A DNA stretch of 64,000 bases. Source: Mesocentrotus franciscanus (taxonomy: Eukaryota; Echinodermata; Echinoidea; Camarodonta; Strongylocentrotidae). This document shows, in pieces, positions 51,076 through 63,027 of the stretch. Where the stretch lies: NCBI GenBank assembly GCA_037976565.1, contig CP137679.1, positions 10,027,973-10,091,972 of the forward strand, written 5' to 3'. The notes under the pieces were generated by a model. That model made no database searches. It was not told the DNA's origin and worked only from the letters and a program-made list of their open reading frames with translations. The position numbers and the translations under genes were made by a program. How positions within the stretch are numbered: the first letter of the stretch is position 1; every line of letters begins with the position of its first letter.

Positions 51076-52970
51076 TTTGAATATTCATGTACTAAAAATC
51101 GAAGTTTGATATTTCATAAGAATCATGGAGGGAGTGCCTTAGCTTGCAAAACTATACAAAAACGCGTGATGTGATACATTTCCGCAACAGGATTTTAACC
51201 TTCATTCATCACCGCATCAGTATTTCCTTTTGTTTGTAAAGGTTTTTGAGCCAAGCACATAAATCAGCACATCTTGTGCTTTGAGCAAAAGTATCCGGAT
51301 GACCGTGCAACTTTTGTTTTATGAAAGGTGATTACACCTTGCATAAAACCACACGAAATGCTAATACTTTTGTGAGAAAATCAGCTTCTGTTTCCATCCT
51401 CGGGCTGATAAGTTGGAACGGAATGAATGTTATCTGCTTCTGAATGTCAACAAAACTTTGCAATCTATGGGCATAATCATAAAGTAATATAAAACGCCTT
51501 TCAAGTATGTGCGTCATTGCTTTTTTGTTATATCTTAATGTGAGAGGCAATCTAAATATATATGTGAACAAAAAGGTGACATCATGACAAATACCACTTT
51601 TATATTATGCTTAGAGTTGAATCAACTTATCAATAACATAGCGGGGTGCCCAGCAGAAAGGCGCAAATGGACGCATGAAAAAAATTCTTGAAATTTTCAT
51701 TTTATAGTTTCTATCATTCTTTGACCGTATCTACATATCGTCTGGTTGTGAACGCTAATAACTTAAAACTCCTTGAAATCATTTCTTCGTCCTTTCATAA
51801 CAAAAATACTGAATTTAAGCAAATTATCAGATAGTGCATTACTATTCATAAACATCATCATAATGAACTCCTCTCCATCGACTACCACTCCATCTGTGAA
51901 ATCCTGTATGCATAGAATTACATTGCGATCTTCACCGATGTAGTGTGCAACCAAGACCGATTTTATCATTTCCGGGTGCAAAAAAAAAAAACATTTCAAA
52001 ATGGGAGACAAAATTGGTGGTCCCACTTCTTTTCTGACTATTTGAATATTCATGTGCTAAGAAATCAAAATTTGATTTTTCATGAGAATCATGAAGGGAG
52101 TGCCCGAGCTTGCAAAACTGTACACAAATTGTGTTGTGATATATTTCCGCAACAGGTATTTAACCTTCAAGCATCACTGCATCATTATTTCATTTTATTG
52201 TTTGTGTAAAGGTTTTTTGAGCCTAACATAATAATCAGCACATCTTGTGTTTTGAGCAAAAGTATCCGGATGACCGTGCAACCTTTGTTTTTTTAAAGGT
52301 GATTACACCTTGAAATATGTACACGAGAAGACAATGGATGTATACATGCAGACAAACATTTTTTTTTTTCTCTGCATGTATAATGTACAAATTAATACAA
52401 ATACATGAGGATGTAATGATGAAAATAAATTAGGTTTCATACTAATAATTAAAAAAAAATATTGAATGACTTTTCTTTCTTGTCACACTTTTGAAAGAGG
52501 GAGAGAGGGGGTGAGAGAGCAAACGGGGAGTGAGAAAGGAAGAGTGTGTGTCAAACAGGGGAACATGTCAATAATCGAAAACAGGAAAAGAAACAGCATG
52601 AATTTCCCATTACTTCATGTATAAACAAAGCAAACACAGACATTGGTAATAAATGAAAGTATTAACTTCATATGTTAATGATTTACCCCTTTTTTTATCT
52701 CTTATTCGCGTCGCCTCATTCTCAACATTGACCTTTCGAAAATATTATGAACTGCGACATAACCACTCGAAATGCAAATAATAATGTGAGAAAATCAGCT
52801 TCTGTTTTCATCCTCGGGCTGATGAGTCGGAACGGAATGAATGTTATCTGCTTCTGAATGTCAACAAAATGTTTGCAATCTATGGGCATAATCATAAAGT
52901 AATATAAAACGCATTTCAAGTATTTGCGTCATAGCATGTTTTTATATCTTGATGTGAGAGGCAATTTATT
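51076..52970. repeat. Local duplication (51.08-51.57 and 52.04-52.97 kb)
   Basis: Blocks AGCTTGCAAAACTRTACA, TTTCCGCAACAGG, GTATCCGGATGACCGTGCAAC and GAGAAAATCAGCTTCTGTTT recur in order. The second copy has about 430 extra bases (52.31-52.74 kb) between its halves. Minus-strand frames over DIQKQITFIPF are shared, but no domain was recognised. Confidence 0.78.
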
Positions 52971-53167
52971 GCCATAATCAGTTCCTCCTCTCTTCATTCA
53001 GCCATTTTCTTCGGAAGCAGACAGGTGCCACGTTCAAGACGATCAGCAGTAAATTTTATACTATACCACAAAAAAAAGTTTCTCCAAGCAAATTGGAATC
53101 TTCCGCATAGTCGTTATTAAACAGTCAGGTTTATAGGTCCATACCCATTCAGGGTCTTGTTTTAAGG

Positions 53168-53240
53168 ATGGCCGATCTGAAAGGGTTCGTGTTATCCTTT
53201 CTTTTTTGTCTTCTTTTACAATGTGCTCCATCTGTGCAAG
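53168..53240 (+). CDS. Gene 2 exon 1: start codon and signal peptide
   Basis: A 73-nt exon starts AAGGATGG, with A at -3 and G at +4. It reads MADLKG, then a hydrophobic run from FVLSF to LLLQC, then APSVQ, a clear secretion signal with small residues at the likely cleavage site. It ends CAAG|GTAAGA in phase 1, which is exactly the phase required by the exon at 61201. No similar exon was found upstream of gene 1. Confidence 0.75.
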
Positions 53241-56200
53241 GTAAGAAATCAGGTTATTTTACCAATTGAAATTTTGATTGATTGTTTGAATATGCGGGCT
53301 GATGATTTTTCATGTATTACGCTTGCAATTTTTTTGTTAAAATATGATTCCGTTACAATTTAAAAATGCAAAATAGTAATCATCCAAGTTTTTATGAAGT
53401 ATTGATTCAGAATGTGAAAAAAGTATGACTGACTTGCTTTTATTATGGTTGTATAATGTTTTACTCCTGATTTTTGTTGTTCTTCCTACTTATCCATTAA
53501 TATCTTATAGGTGAAATCATCTAGATTTAAATTCAAATTTAAATCCGAATTCAAATTCAAACTCAACTTCAATTCAAATGCAAATTCAAATTCAAATTCT
53601 AAACTCAAATTCAAATGCAAATTCAAATTCAAATTCAAATTCAAATTGAAATTCAAATGCAAATTCAAACTCAAATTCTAATTCATACTCAAAACAAGTT
53701 TTACCATTTCGGACATGAATTGAGTAAATGTAATTTGTTTTTAAATAATTATTACGTTCGCAAAACCTAAGGGAATTTCATTAGAATTGTTCATTACCTT
53801 TTGAAATATTCGAACATTACAATGACGAATTAGGTAAACCCAACATGATTTCTGTGGGATATACAATAGGGTATTGAAGTTGCCCTTTAGTTGACTTCGT
53901 GAAAGTCTTTGCAATCGTGTTAAATCCCCTCTTGACACAATTTCTTTCAAGATTTTGTGCGAGTATGTGCGTTGGTTTTTCATTAAAAATCACTGATTCC
54001 CCCCCCCCCTCATCCCACTTAATAAGTGTTATAATATGTTTCAATTCAATTGTACATTTCTCCTTTTATCAAGATATAAAACAATTTGTTCTCGTTTTGA
54101 ATAAATTACTCGTTGGTCATAATAACAATTCAACTGTTTCTTAAATTATTCAAAAGATAACCTAATATTTTTACATTTTGTACGGAAAAAATATAGTATT
54201 TTGCGTATAAAATAGACAAATTCAAGTGACAAAAATTCCCCGCAGAATTTCCAAATATAAATGTATACAATGGTCAATATAATTTTATTATTTAAAGTGA
54301 GTTCCTAAAATTGTAATGAAATTCGATGAGTTACAGGACAATCACAGAATAAATATGCGATTGATTCAACACTATTTAAACAAAAAACACATTGATCAAA
54401 ATTTATAAGATGATGACGTGGATCCTAATCAAATGATTGGTTGAAAGCGTACACGTGACCAGGCATTTATTTTGCCTAATGCGTAATTTGGATAATGACG
54501 GGTCATTATCCAATTCTAATGACCGGTCATTATCCAAATCATGTTATAAAACACCATTTTATAAAAGAAATAAAAGATAATCTTATAAAACAAATAATAC
54601 ACAGCATTTTGTTCGGGCATTAGTAAAATTACCCACACTCGGTACCTTCAAAACAGTCCAAACACCCTCGGCTACCGTCTCGGGCGTGTTAGACTGTTCC
54701 AAAGGAACCTTGTGTGGGTAATTCTTACTAATGCCCTCACTGCTGTGTATTATTTGTATATCTAATAAACCTACCAATTTCAAATATTTATTTACCCCCA
54801 AGAATATTATGTAAAATGTTAAACTGAAAATAAAGCAATGTTGTTAATAGTGCATATTTAAAGGGAATAACGTACACTATTTTCGATTCCATAATCGGTT
54901 CCAATAAATTGAGTTCCACTTTCTTTGTGAAATTGGAACGTGAATTATTTTGTCAATGCATAAATTATGAATGGCTTTACATAGTTTATTTTGATCTTTT
55001 AACGTACCAATTAAATGTTCATGCTGGTTCATATTTGAAATTGGGGTGGAGGCGCATTTTTACTAATATGTTTCCATTATAAAGGATTGGCGGATATAAC
55101 AGAATACAACTCGATAAAATTACATCGAATGTGGTATTTTTTCCAGAATTCATCATAATTAAAAAAGACCCATCCTTTTTTAATAAATTATACATTTTTA
55201 TTGCGCCATTATTTATCCAATCAGACAAACAACCTTCCCATTTATTTTGATACATGAACTATTCCAAATAATTTGATTACAACTCGATACAATTACATCA
55301 AATGTGGTATTTTTTCACGAATTCATCATAACTCAAAAAAGACCCATTCTTTTTTAATAAATGTTACATTTTTATTACGCCATTATTTATCCCATGAGGC
55401 TTTAGACAACCTTCCCATTTATTTTGATACATGAATTATCCAAAATAATTTGATTATGAATAAAATGATCACTTGGGTTCTCTAAAAAAAGTTATGTCAC
55501 CCCAGGCTACTAAAATTTCTTTTATAAAGGAGTTATTAATTTCTATCAATTGCTCTTTACGTGTTAAATTACAAGTCCAAATAAACCATTACCTAATTTC
55601 ATCATATAAAAATTCAAAAAAACATTTCCAGTTGTCTTTATTTTCTGTATTTAACAATCTCATCAACCATGAGATCCTGAGTCCTATAATAATTGATGAT
55701 AAATGTTACATTTGCAAGCCCCCTTCAATATAATCTGCTATAGTTGTATTCCGTTTTATCTTGTCTGGTTTACGATTCCAAATAATAACAGAATTTATCA
55801 TAGATTCAACTTCATGAATACATAATTCAGGGCGTTTCGGTAATACTGATAAAAGAAAAATAAGTTGGGAAATGGCATATGATTTTGAAATGAATACTTA
55901 AAAGTTTGTAATAATAAGACGCCCAAATCATAAAACAAATAATTTATAAAATTTACATGGAAAACCATCAGTACCAGGTGTTTTATAATTTTGCATAGTT
56001 TTAAGCGCATTTGAACATTCGCTCAATTTTAACAAACCTTCACACTTCTCTTTAGAATTTAATGACAATTCAACATTCTGACAGTCTTCAGATAAAATTT
56101 GTACACAAATAGCGAGTGAGGGGTTATTGGAAATATACATTTTTTTTCATAATACTCCTTAGCTGTTTCTAGGTTATCTTTATTTTACTGTTTAATTTGT

Positions 56201-58332
56201 CCATTTTCATTATATATTTTTGTAATTAATTTTGATTTTTGATTTCTTTTTTCTATATTCAAAGAGTAACGTGAATTTATTTCACCATGTTCAATCCAAT
56301 TTGATCTGGATCTTAATAGAAAAGCGCCATCAACTTTCTTTTCTTTATAAAATATCTAAATTTTCCCTACATGATTTTATTTTAACTTATAAAGATTTAT
56401 TTAAATTCTTAGCGTAATCTGATTCAAGTTTGCTTAACGTTTCAACCAAATTTATTAATAATAATTTTTTTGGTCGTTGATAGATCAATAAAATATCGTT
56501 TTGATATTGATCTCATTTGACATATTACACATTCCCAAAAGGTATTAGGATCCAATCTTTGAGAATAATGAAGTAAATTTTCTTGTATACATCCGATCTA
56601 TTCTTACTGTTCCTCGGGATGGCTTGACTGCTGGTCCCCTGCGATATCGCGTGTTATATCCTGCACGACAGGTAGGGCATGGCAATCAATTTGTCTGTTA
56701 CATTTGTTTTGTAAAAATTCCTTATCTTAGTATAGTGAATGCATCAGCATTTCTGTACTCCCCACAATTTCGAAGATATTTAAGAAGGCTGTACACAACC
56801 AGGTATATACTTACTTAAACTAACATTCTTTGTTAAGTGAACTTCAATCAGGGTTTAGGCCCAGGCATTCAACTCTAACATGCTTGACTGAAATGGTCGA
56901 AGGTATACTTGATAATATGGACAAAGGTCTGGTCACTGGAGCCATTTTTCTTGACTTGAAAAAGGCGTTCGACATTATACCCCATCACCTGATTCTTCAG
57001 AAAATGTTATTGTATGGTATTGGGGGAGTTGAAATTAAGTGGTTCGAGTCATATCTATCCAATAGGCAACAATGTGTATTCTTGCAAGGGACGAAGAGTA
57101 ATTTTCCAACTGTGAAATCAGGAATTCCACAAGGTTCAATACTTGGGCCATTAATTTTTTGCCTCTATGTGAATGATATTTGTGATCTGCAATTCCATTC
57201 TAAGACAAATATTTCCTTATATGCAGATGACACGGCAGTTTTTCATCATGGAAAGGATTATAAAGTTTGTGAATGCAATCTCCAAAAAGACTTTGCGAGT
57301 ATCCGGAAATGGTTACAATATAATGGATTGTTTTTAAATGCAAATAAAACCAAAACAATACTTTTTGGCTCTAAAAGACAAATTCAAAAAAATAATAATA
57401 TTTGTATTCATTACAGTGATAATGTACTCGACTCAGTCGAAAGTATGAAATATCTAGGTGTAACACTAGACAAATGTCTAACATGGTCGCTACATGTAAG
57501 AGAAGTTGTTAAGAAAGTATCGATTACGATTGCCTGCATTAGACGGATGCGCCATTATATTTCCCGTAATAATTTGATTACATTATACTATTCTCTTATC
57601 CTACCACGTTTAAACTGCTGTAATTCAGTATGGGGAAATACTTCAAAACAAAATCTAACAAAGTTGCGAAAATTACAAAATCGATATGCACGATTAGTAC
57701 TTCGTGCCGAATATTTTACACCCCAAAATATTTTAATGAGTAAATTGAAATGGCAGTCAGTAGAGGAAAGAATAACATATCATAAATGCATCTTAATTTT
57801 TAAAATCATCAACGACCTATCACGACCATATCTAACTCCAATTATTATTAAAAGACCAGTATTATATTCTACTCGTTATGCTCTAAACAGTCCATTATTT
57901 ATTCCAAAATGTAAAACAGATTTTAAAATGAAAACCTTAGCAGTCTCAGGGGCTAAATTGTATAATAAATTACCCTGTAATATTCAAAATTGTAAGTCTT
58001 TGCAAAGTTTTAAAAAGTATGTTCAAACTTTTCAGTTCCTCTTGAATATAAACATCTTTTCACGTTAATTTGACCTTTATTAATCACATTTCATTTTGTT
58101 TTCTCAATTTGATTTGTTTTCTTCTTATAATTGTTAATGTGTGTTGAATTTATTGTATATGCCATGTATATTTTTACCTTTGTAAGAATGTTTTGAATTC
58201 ATGTTTTGATTGTACATGTTTTCTATGAGATTGCAGGGCTCTCTGGGAGAGCAGGTCCAGAAATGGACTTGAATAAGACTACCATGTTGAAATAAAACTA
58301 AAGAAAATAAAATAAATAAGTTTAATGATATA

Positions 58333-58366
<34 letters not shown>

Positions 58367-61300
58367 ACTGCTGCTGCAGTCAAATCTTATTTAGCGAGCA
58401 CCTGAATAGAAAGAACAAGTTCCATGTTTTCCTTAAGTGGTCTTAATATACAGGTTTCACCACTACTACTACTACTACTACTGCTACTACTACTACTACT
58501 ACTACGACGACGACGACGACTAGGACTACTACTACTGATGATAATAAATACGATAACAATAATTATCATATTAATGATAATGATAACGATAGTAATGATG
58601 ATGATGATAATATTGATAATAATAATCGTATTAACAACAAAACAACGATAATGATAATAATAATAATAACAATAATAATAATATTAATAATAATAATAAT
58701 ATTAGTTATAATGATAGTAATAAAAAGAATGACAATATTTTTCACAATTAGAATAACGATAATAGTAATTTCGTCTAGTTCACGGACGTCAGCGATATCA
58801 GTATTATATGCTCCTCTATCGGACCCTGCTATTATCATCATCCCCAGCATTGCCGAGTTCCCTTTTAATGGGTGCAAGGATGGATCAATACAGTATATGA
58901 AATTATACTGAAACTTAGCACTGAGCAAAGATCGAACCCGGGTCCTCTCGTATGATAGTCAAGAGCCTTCACCAGTATATCAGTGTTATTTTCTCATATT
59001 CCGCAGATTTGTGCCGTAAATGTGGTTGCGTTCATTGTCAAAGTTAGGTGATTGAGTTATTTGTACGAAATACCAGATGGTTACCCGGTAGAAAGAAACA
59101 CCCAGAATGCTTAAAGGAAATCCAACATTATTAGCAATTTGCTCTTAAAGAAGAGAGGGAGGGAAATTCTTAGGTATAATAAACACAGTTAATGTCGTAC
59201 CAAGGCAGTATAATATATATCAGGTCAATTGTCAAAATCAAAACATTGATTTTACCTCTAATAATGACTAGGAGAGAGAACACTAGCTTTAGTCTAATCT
59301 AACTTTGACAATTAACGCAAACACAATAGGCCATTTTCGTAATGTAACCAAATTTAATGCATAAGTCTTTGTGAAGTGCCTCAATACAAATTATTTCATT
59401 CACCTGATAAGAATAATAGTATTGCAATAGACAGAATCTGAAATGCATACATTAGTTGTTGCCAGGTAAGACAAACATTATGGCTTGACCTACCTAGCAA
59501 CACTTAATATATACAGTTTGCATTCGGACTATTGTAATACTATTATTCTTATCATGTGAATGAAATAATTTGTATTGAGGCACTTCACAAAGACTTATGT
59601 ATTAAATTTGGTTACATTAGGAAAATGGCCTATTACGTCACAAATGTGCGGAATATAAGAAAATAACACTGAGAGGCTGTTCACACCGCAAGGGGGGACC
59701 GTGGGCGGACCGTGGATCGCGCTATCGTAGCGCGACCCACGGTCCGCCCACTGGCATTCGCCGGATTCACAGCGCAGTGAGATAGCGCGGTCTATCGTAG
59801 CACCCCCTTTTTTGAGAGGTCCCGTTGCCATGACGCGTGACGTCATGAGGTCAGAGCGGTCAAAGATTTCGCGCGCTATTACGAATTAGGAGTGTTGAGT
59901 TGTACCGATTCAGATCGCACAAAATAGAATGAGAATAAAATTCCCCGCGTGTAGAACGATGACTTCTGGCGTGCTATCGTAGCTCGGGTTCACACCGGCA
60001 GAGATAGCGCGGTCTAGCGCGCGCTAGACAGCGCTATCTCTCGTGGACCACCCCCAAGAGGTGGTCCAGTGGCACGCCGTTTTGGCTCGCCGTGGCTCGC
60101 TGTTGGGCGGACCGAAACGACGTTGTACCTTCCACACCGCAGAGATAGCGCGGTCTAGCGCGCGCTAGACCGCGCTATCACTGCCGGTGTGAACAGCCTC
60201 TGATATATCTTTGACGTAGGATCGCCCAATTCATCGCATAGGTAATCTCGTGAAGGTGTAGGTCAATATAAGAGGCTGTTCACACCGCAAGGGGGGACCG
60301 TGGGCGGACCGTGGATCGCGCTATCGTAGCGCGACCCACGGTCCGCCCATTGGCATTCGCCGGATTCACACCGCAGTGAGATAGCGCGGTCTATCGTAGC
60401 ACCCCTTTTTGAGAGGTCCCGTTGCCATGACGCGTGACGTCATGAGGTCAGAGCGGTCAAAGATTTCGCGCGCTATTACGACTTAGGAGTGTTGAGTTGT
60501 ACCGATTCAGATTCAGATCGCACAAAATAGAATGAGAATAAAATTCTCCGCGTGTAGAACGATGACTTCTGGCGTGCTATCGTAGCTCGGGTTCACACTG
60601 GCAGAGATAGCGCGGTCTAGCGCGCGCTAGACAGCGCTATCTCTCGTGGACCACCCCCAAGAGGTGGTCCAGTGGCACGCCGTTTTGGCTCGCCGTGGCT
60701 CGCTGTTGGGCGGACCGAAACGACGTTGTACCTTCCACACCGCAGAGATAGCGCGGTCTAGCGCGCGCTAGACCGCGCTATCACTGCCGGTGTGAACAGC
60801 CTCTAAAATTGTGTCAAATGTGACCACGGTCAAAGGTCGAAAGGTCAATGAACTTTCAGTGAAAAGCACTGTACGAACTAACTTTCTAAAGCTTTAAGGA
60901 TTTCCCAAATTCATACCACAGGTAAATCTCTTTGAGGAAAATAACCCCCGATGGCATGTGGCGCGCTTTCACCCCGAAGTGGGCGTTCGCGCTGCACTTC
61001 TGCTGAGCTGCTGCTTATTGCAACGATCATCCACTTTACATGCTCAAGACATAACATCCATCTTGGTCGCAGGCCGGTACTCGACTGAAGAAATGCCCCG
61101 ATTTATATACCGATGGCATAAAATCGACGCAAAAAGCCTAAAATGAACCTATCACAGTCGTCCGCTCGCAGCATCACTGTAGAGACGTTTTTTATTGCAG
61201 AACCAGTGCATCTCATCGGCCTCAAAATAGGGCGAGAAAGTGGCAGCGTCGTAATTTCATCGTATCGCCATCGCATTCAGCGCAGGTAGATCTAAACTAG

Positions 61301-62731
61301 GTTGTTGTATAGTCACCTCACAGGCTAAAAGTGGGGTTGGATGGAAATTCTGCCACGCTCAACGAAATTTTCACAGATCACCATGGTCGCTATGATCGCC
61401 TTTCTAGTAAGATGGGGTTATAAAAAGCCATTTTACAAAGGTTCAGATGGAGAACGCTTTTGCCGTTTAGGACATGTAAAGATTTTCTAGGACTATTATT
61501 TCAATAACCAATTTCGAGAAAGTTTTTGTATGAGTTCTCCTCTAGAAATTTGTCTTCAATTCTGTGTTTACAATAATGTTACCAATTTCGTTCGTCTGTT
61601 TGTTTGTTTTTCTTAAATGATTACTTTACTCTTCGAATATCTTGTTTACTTGTTCTTTTCGAACTCATCTGTGGAAATGACGGGGACCACGTCTAATGAA
61701 CACTTGTCATTGATTCAAATTGATCGTAACTTGATACCAATCGCAAGTCTGTACCAAAGAGATATGATTTTGATTAAAGGACTTGCGATCGATCACGATC
61801 AGGCGCAACTTTTTATGCTGAACGGGATTTTAACGGTGTTTTAAATAAGTGATACAATCAATCAATAAGGCACGACCCAGTTATTTAGAAATCTTCATTG
61901 TTATTTTAAACTACATATGCTGTACAATAAACTTGTTCTCTCATGTACAGCGGAGTCGATGGTATTTGTAGCTGACTATTCAGGACATGCAATATTCATG
62001 GCCGACTTTTCCAGCGATAGTCTAGACTCTTTAACCTTCGATGCCTTGCCCTTCAGTTCCGTCCGTTACCCGATTGGCGTTGATTACGATCCCGATACTC
62101 GCATGGTGTACTGGTGCGAGAATTCTGGACCCATACGACGCGCGAATATCGATGGCACTATGCAAAGCGTGATCGTCGATAGTAGTAGTGTCGGCAGTGA
62201 GTATTCTTGAGCTACTATTTATTTTTCCTTTTTTAAGATTTCAGATAAATTTAATTTAAATTTAAAATTCTTTAAAAGAAATAATAACGGTTGTTTAATA
62301 ATATAATAATAATTACATTAATAGGGCGCTTTATACAGGCGTTTCTAAGCGTACAAGTGGTACTGTCTAACTTAGTATAATTATTCAACATGTTCAATAT
62401 CTTAAAAGCAACAAAATAAAATAAAATATTCCTAATACAATACAATACAATACAATTGAGTTGAATGGAATTAACTACTTGTGTGCGCCTCCAGTATACT
62501 ATAACTGATGAAAAAGGTGGGTTTTGAGAAGGGTTTTGAATGAATCATGTCATTGCTTTCTTTCACAGACCCATACCATATTGCGTTGGATACGAGTCGT
62601 GGTAAAGTCTTTTGGACCGATTATTCCCGGAACCAAATCATGTCGGCTAATCTTAACGGTTCCTCTCAGCAGATTCTCATCAATACCGACATTAACGATC
62701 CACGCGCAATCATTATACACACAGGAGAAGG
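53168..62731 (+). CDS. Gene 2 (partial): tandem paralogue of gene 1, 5' part
   Basis: Exons 53168-53240, 61201-61285, 61324-61406, 61951-62196 and 62569-62731 join in phase. They start with a signal peptide and continue into the same YWTD propeller as gene 1; the next expected exon (equivalent of 18574) lies beyond the window. Exons and flanking introns align with gene 1 over about 2.7 kb, so this is a tandem duplicate in the same orientation, about 41 kb downstream. The complete protein is presumably also propeller-SRCR-ZP-TM, but that cannot be seen. The first intron is about 8 kb and full of retroelements. The intron between exons 2 and 3 would be only 38 nt, which is unusually short and the least certain part of the model. 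Confidence 0.72.
53520..53700. repeat. AAATTC hexanucleotide array
   Basis: About 180 bases of imperfect AAATTC units, in the first intron of gene 2. The Asn/Leu-rich frames are artefacts. Confidence 0.9.
54200..56450 (-). pseudogene. Tx1/L1-like LINE ORF2 remnant
   Basis: Minus-strand fragments in several frames run from KTPGTDGFPCKFYKLF (RT entry motif, near 55950) to a Cys-rich end, CVFCLNSVESIAYLFCDCP (near 54330-54390). Between them are L1-type thumb-region residues such as GCLSDWINNGAIKMYNLLKKDGSF. Many stops and indels; parts are duplicated (55.08-55.26 and 55.28-55.45 kb). A hairpin lies inside at 54590. Confidence 0.72.
54585..54765. mobile_element. Hairpin MITE inside the Tx1-like relic
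   Basis: Inverted arms of about 80 bases include ACAAATAATACACAGC, GGGCATTAGTAA and AATTACCCACAC with their inverses. The spacer is only a few bases. It interrupts the LINE remnant. Confidence 0.75.
56826..58310 (+). mobile_element. 5'-truncated CR1/L2-like LINE with intact RT core
   Basis: A 412-codon open frame (to 58068) covers RT motifs LQSGFRPRHSTLTCL, FLDLKKAFDIIPHHLIL, GIPQGSILGPLIFCLYVND and ISLYADDTAVF with both catalytic aspartates, then MKYLGVTLDKCLTW. The amino-terminal part of the ORF and the endonuclease are missing, so the frame has no real start. A ~240-base 3' UTR with GCTCTCTGGGAGAGCAGGTC and an A-rich tail follows. Clade by motif resemblance. Confidence 0.88.
58335..58780. 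repeat. ACT/GAC and AAT microsatellites
   Basis: Trinucleotide tracts (ACT)n, (GAC)n and AAT-rich sequence. Poly-Ser/Leu/Ile frames are artefacts. Confidence 0.93.
58790..58990 (-). mobile_element. tRNA-derived SINE, minus strand
   Basis: Read on the minus strand it has TGATATACTGGTGAAGG (A box), CTCTTGACTATCATACGAG and GGGTTCGATC (B box), closely matching the SINE at 29738. Confidence 0.72.
59329..59630. mobile_element. Mariner-type MITE with TA flanks
   Basis: Ends GGCCATTTTCGTAATGTAAC and the inverse of GGCCATTTTCCTAATGTAAC, with arms of about 105 bases, sit between TA dinucleotides. Length 302 bp, no coding capacity. A worn relative lies at 45711. Confidence 0.85.
59673..60200. mobile_element. 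Harbinger MITE, copy 1 (TGA TSD)
   Basis: Ends are GAGGCTGTTCACACCGC and CCGGTGTGAACAGCCTC, with TGA on both sides (59670-59672, 60201-60203). The 3-bp duplication and end sequence fit PIF/Harbinger. The interior has perfect palindromes such as GCGCGGTCTAGCGCGCGCTA. Confidence 0.9.
60272..60803. mobile_element. Harbinger MITE, copy 2 (TAA TSD)
   Basis: Same ends and nearly identical interior as the copy 71 bases upstream, flanked by TAA (60269-60271, 60804-60806). A six-base GATTCA duplication and a few substitutions distinguish it. The different target duplication shows a separate insertion, not a tandem duplication of the region. Confidence 0.9.
60807..61200. other. Intronic DNA before gene 2 exon 2
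   Basis: The part from about 60950 resembles the region upstream of gene 1 (about 11380). A GTG-started frame with hydrophobic residues is noted and rejected. Confidence 0.45.
61201..61285 (+). CDS. Gene 2 exon 2: first YWTD strand
   Basis: An 85-nt exon lies between TTTATTGCAG and GCAG|GTAGAT. Joined to exon 1 it reads VQEPVHLIGLKIGRESGSVV and ISSYRHRIQR. Phase 1 to 2 agrees with both sides. Its counterpart in gene 1 (11944-12028) has the same length and only a few substitutions. Confidence 0.7.
61324..61406 (+). CDS. Gene 2 exon 3: YWTD segment
   Basis: This 83-nt segment starts after CACCTCACAG and ends TTTCTA|GTAAGA. It reads LKVGLDGNSATLNEIFTD, then HHGRYDRLS, including the LDG turn of a propeller blade. 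Phase 2 to 1 links exon 2 with the exon at 61951, giving [12 protein letters not shown]. The implied upstream intron is 38 nt. An alternative acceptor (TTTTCACAG at about 61374) would break phase with exon 2. Confidence 0.52.
61669..61848 (+). pseudogene. Relic YWTD exon of gene 2 (copy B2)
   Basis: This 180-nt copy of the segment at 12405 reads EMTGT, ILIKGLAIDHDQAQLFMLNG and ILTVF, then TAA at 61842. Unlike copy B1 it lacks the first stop. The expected acceptor is CTCAT instead of CTCAG. The shared TAA and missing AG suggest the exon was lost before the genes duplicated. Confidence 0.55.
61951..62196 (+). CDS. Gene 2 exon 4: YWTD repeats
   Basis: This 246-nt phase 1-1 exon has a CATGTACAG acceptor and a perfect GTGAGT donor. 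It reads [36 protein letters not shown] and RRANIDG. Compared with gene 1 the core YWTEW has become YWCEN, introducing a cysteine. Confidence 0.83.
62569..62731 (+). CDS. Gene 2 exon 5: YWTD repeat
   Basis: The exon starts after TTTCTTTCACAG and ends AGG|GTACAT (phase 1 to 2, 163 nt). It reads [34 protein letters not shown] and DINDPRAIIIH. It has one codon more than gene 1 and clustered amino-acid changes around the blade loops. Confidence 0.83.
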
Positions 62732-62749
62732 GTACATATATATTCCCCT

Positions 62750-62908
62750 CACTTACACACACGCACACGCACACACATATAAACTCACTCTCTCTCACTC
62801 TCCCTGACTCTCTCTCTCACTCTCTCTCTCTCTCTCTCTCCCTCTCTCTCTCACCCTTTCTCTCTCTCTAGAACACATACACACCTTCTGTTTTTCTCTT
62901 TCCCAATA

Positions 62909-62951
<43 letters not shown>

Positions 62952-62996
62952 TTCTCTCCTTTTATCCCTTTGGATCCCTTTCTCCCTTCCAATCTC

Positions 62997-63027
<31 letters not shown>

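Noticed and set aside
51332..52919. Shared minus-strand peptide DIQKQITFIPF
   Set aside because: Repeated because the DNA is duplicated; no known domain and no start or splice context.
53486..53674. Leu/Asn-rich minus-strand frame
   Set aside because: Translation of the AAATTC array.
60958..61146. GTG-started frame with hydrophobic run ALLLSCCLLQ before gene 2 exon 2
   Set aside because: No ATG in frame, and the homologous gene 1 sequence is broken by stops; the signal-peptide exon at 53168 fits in phase.
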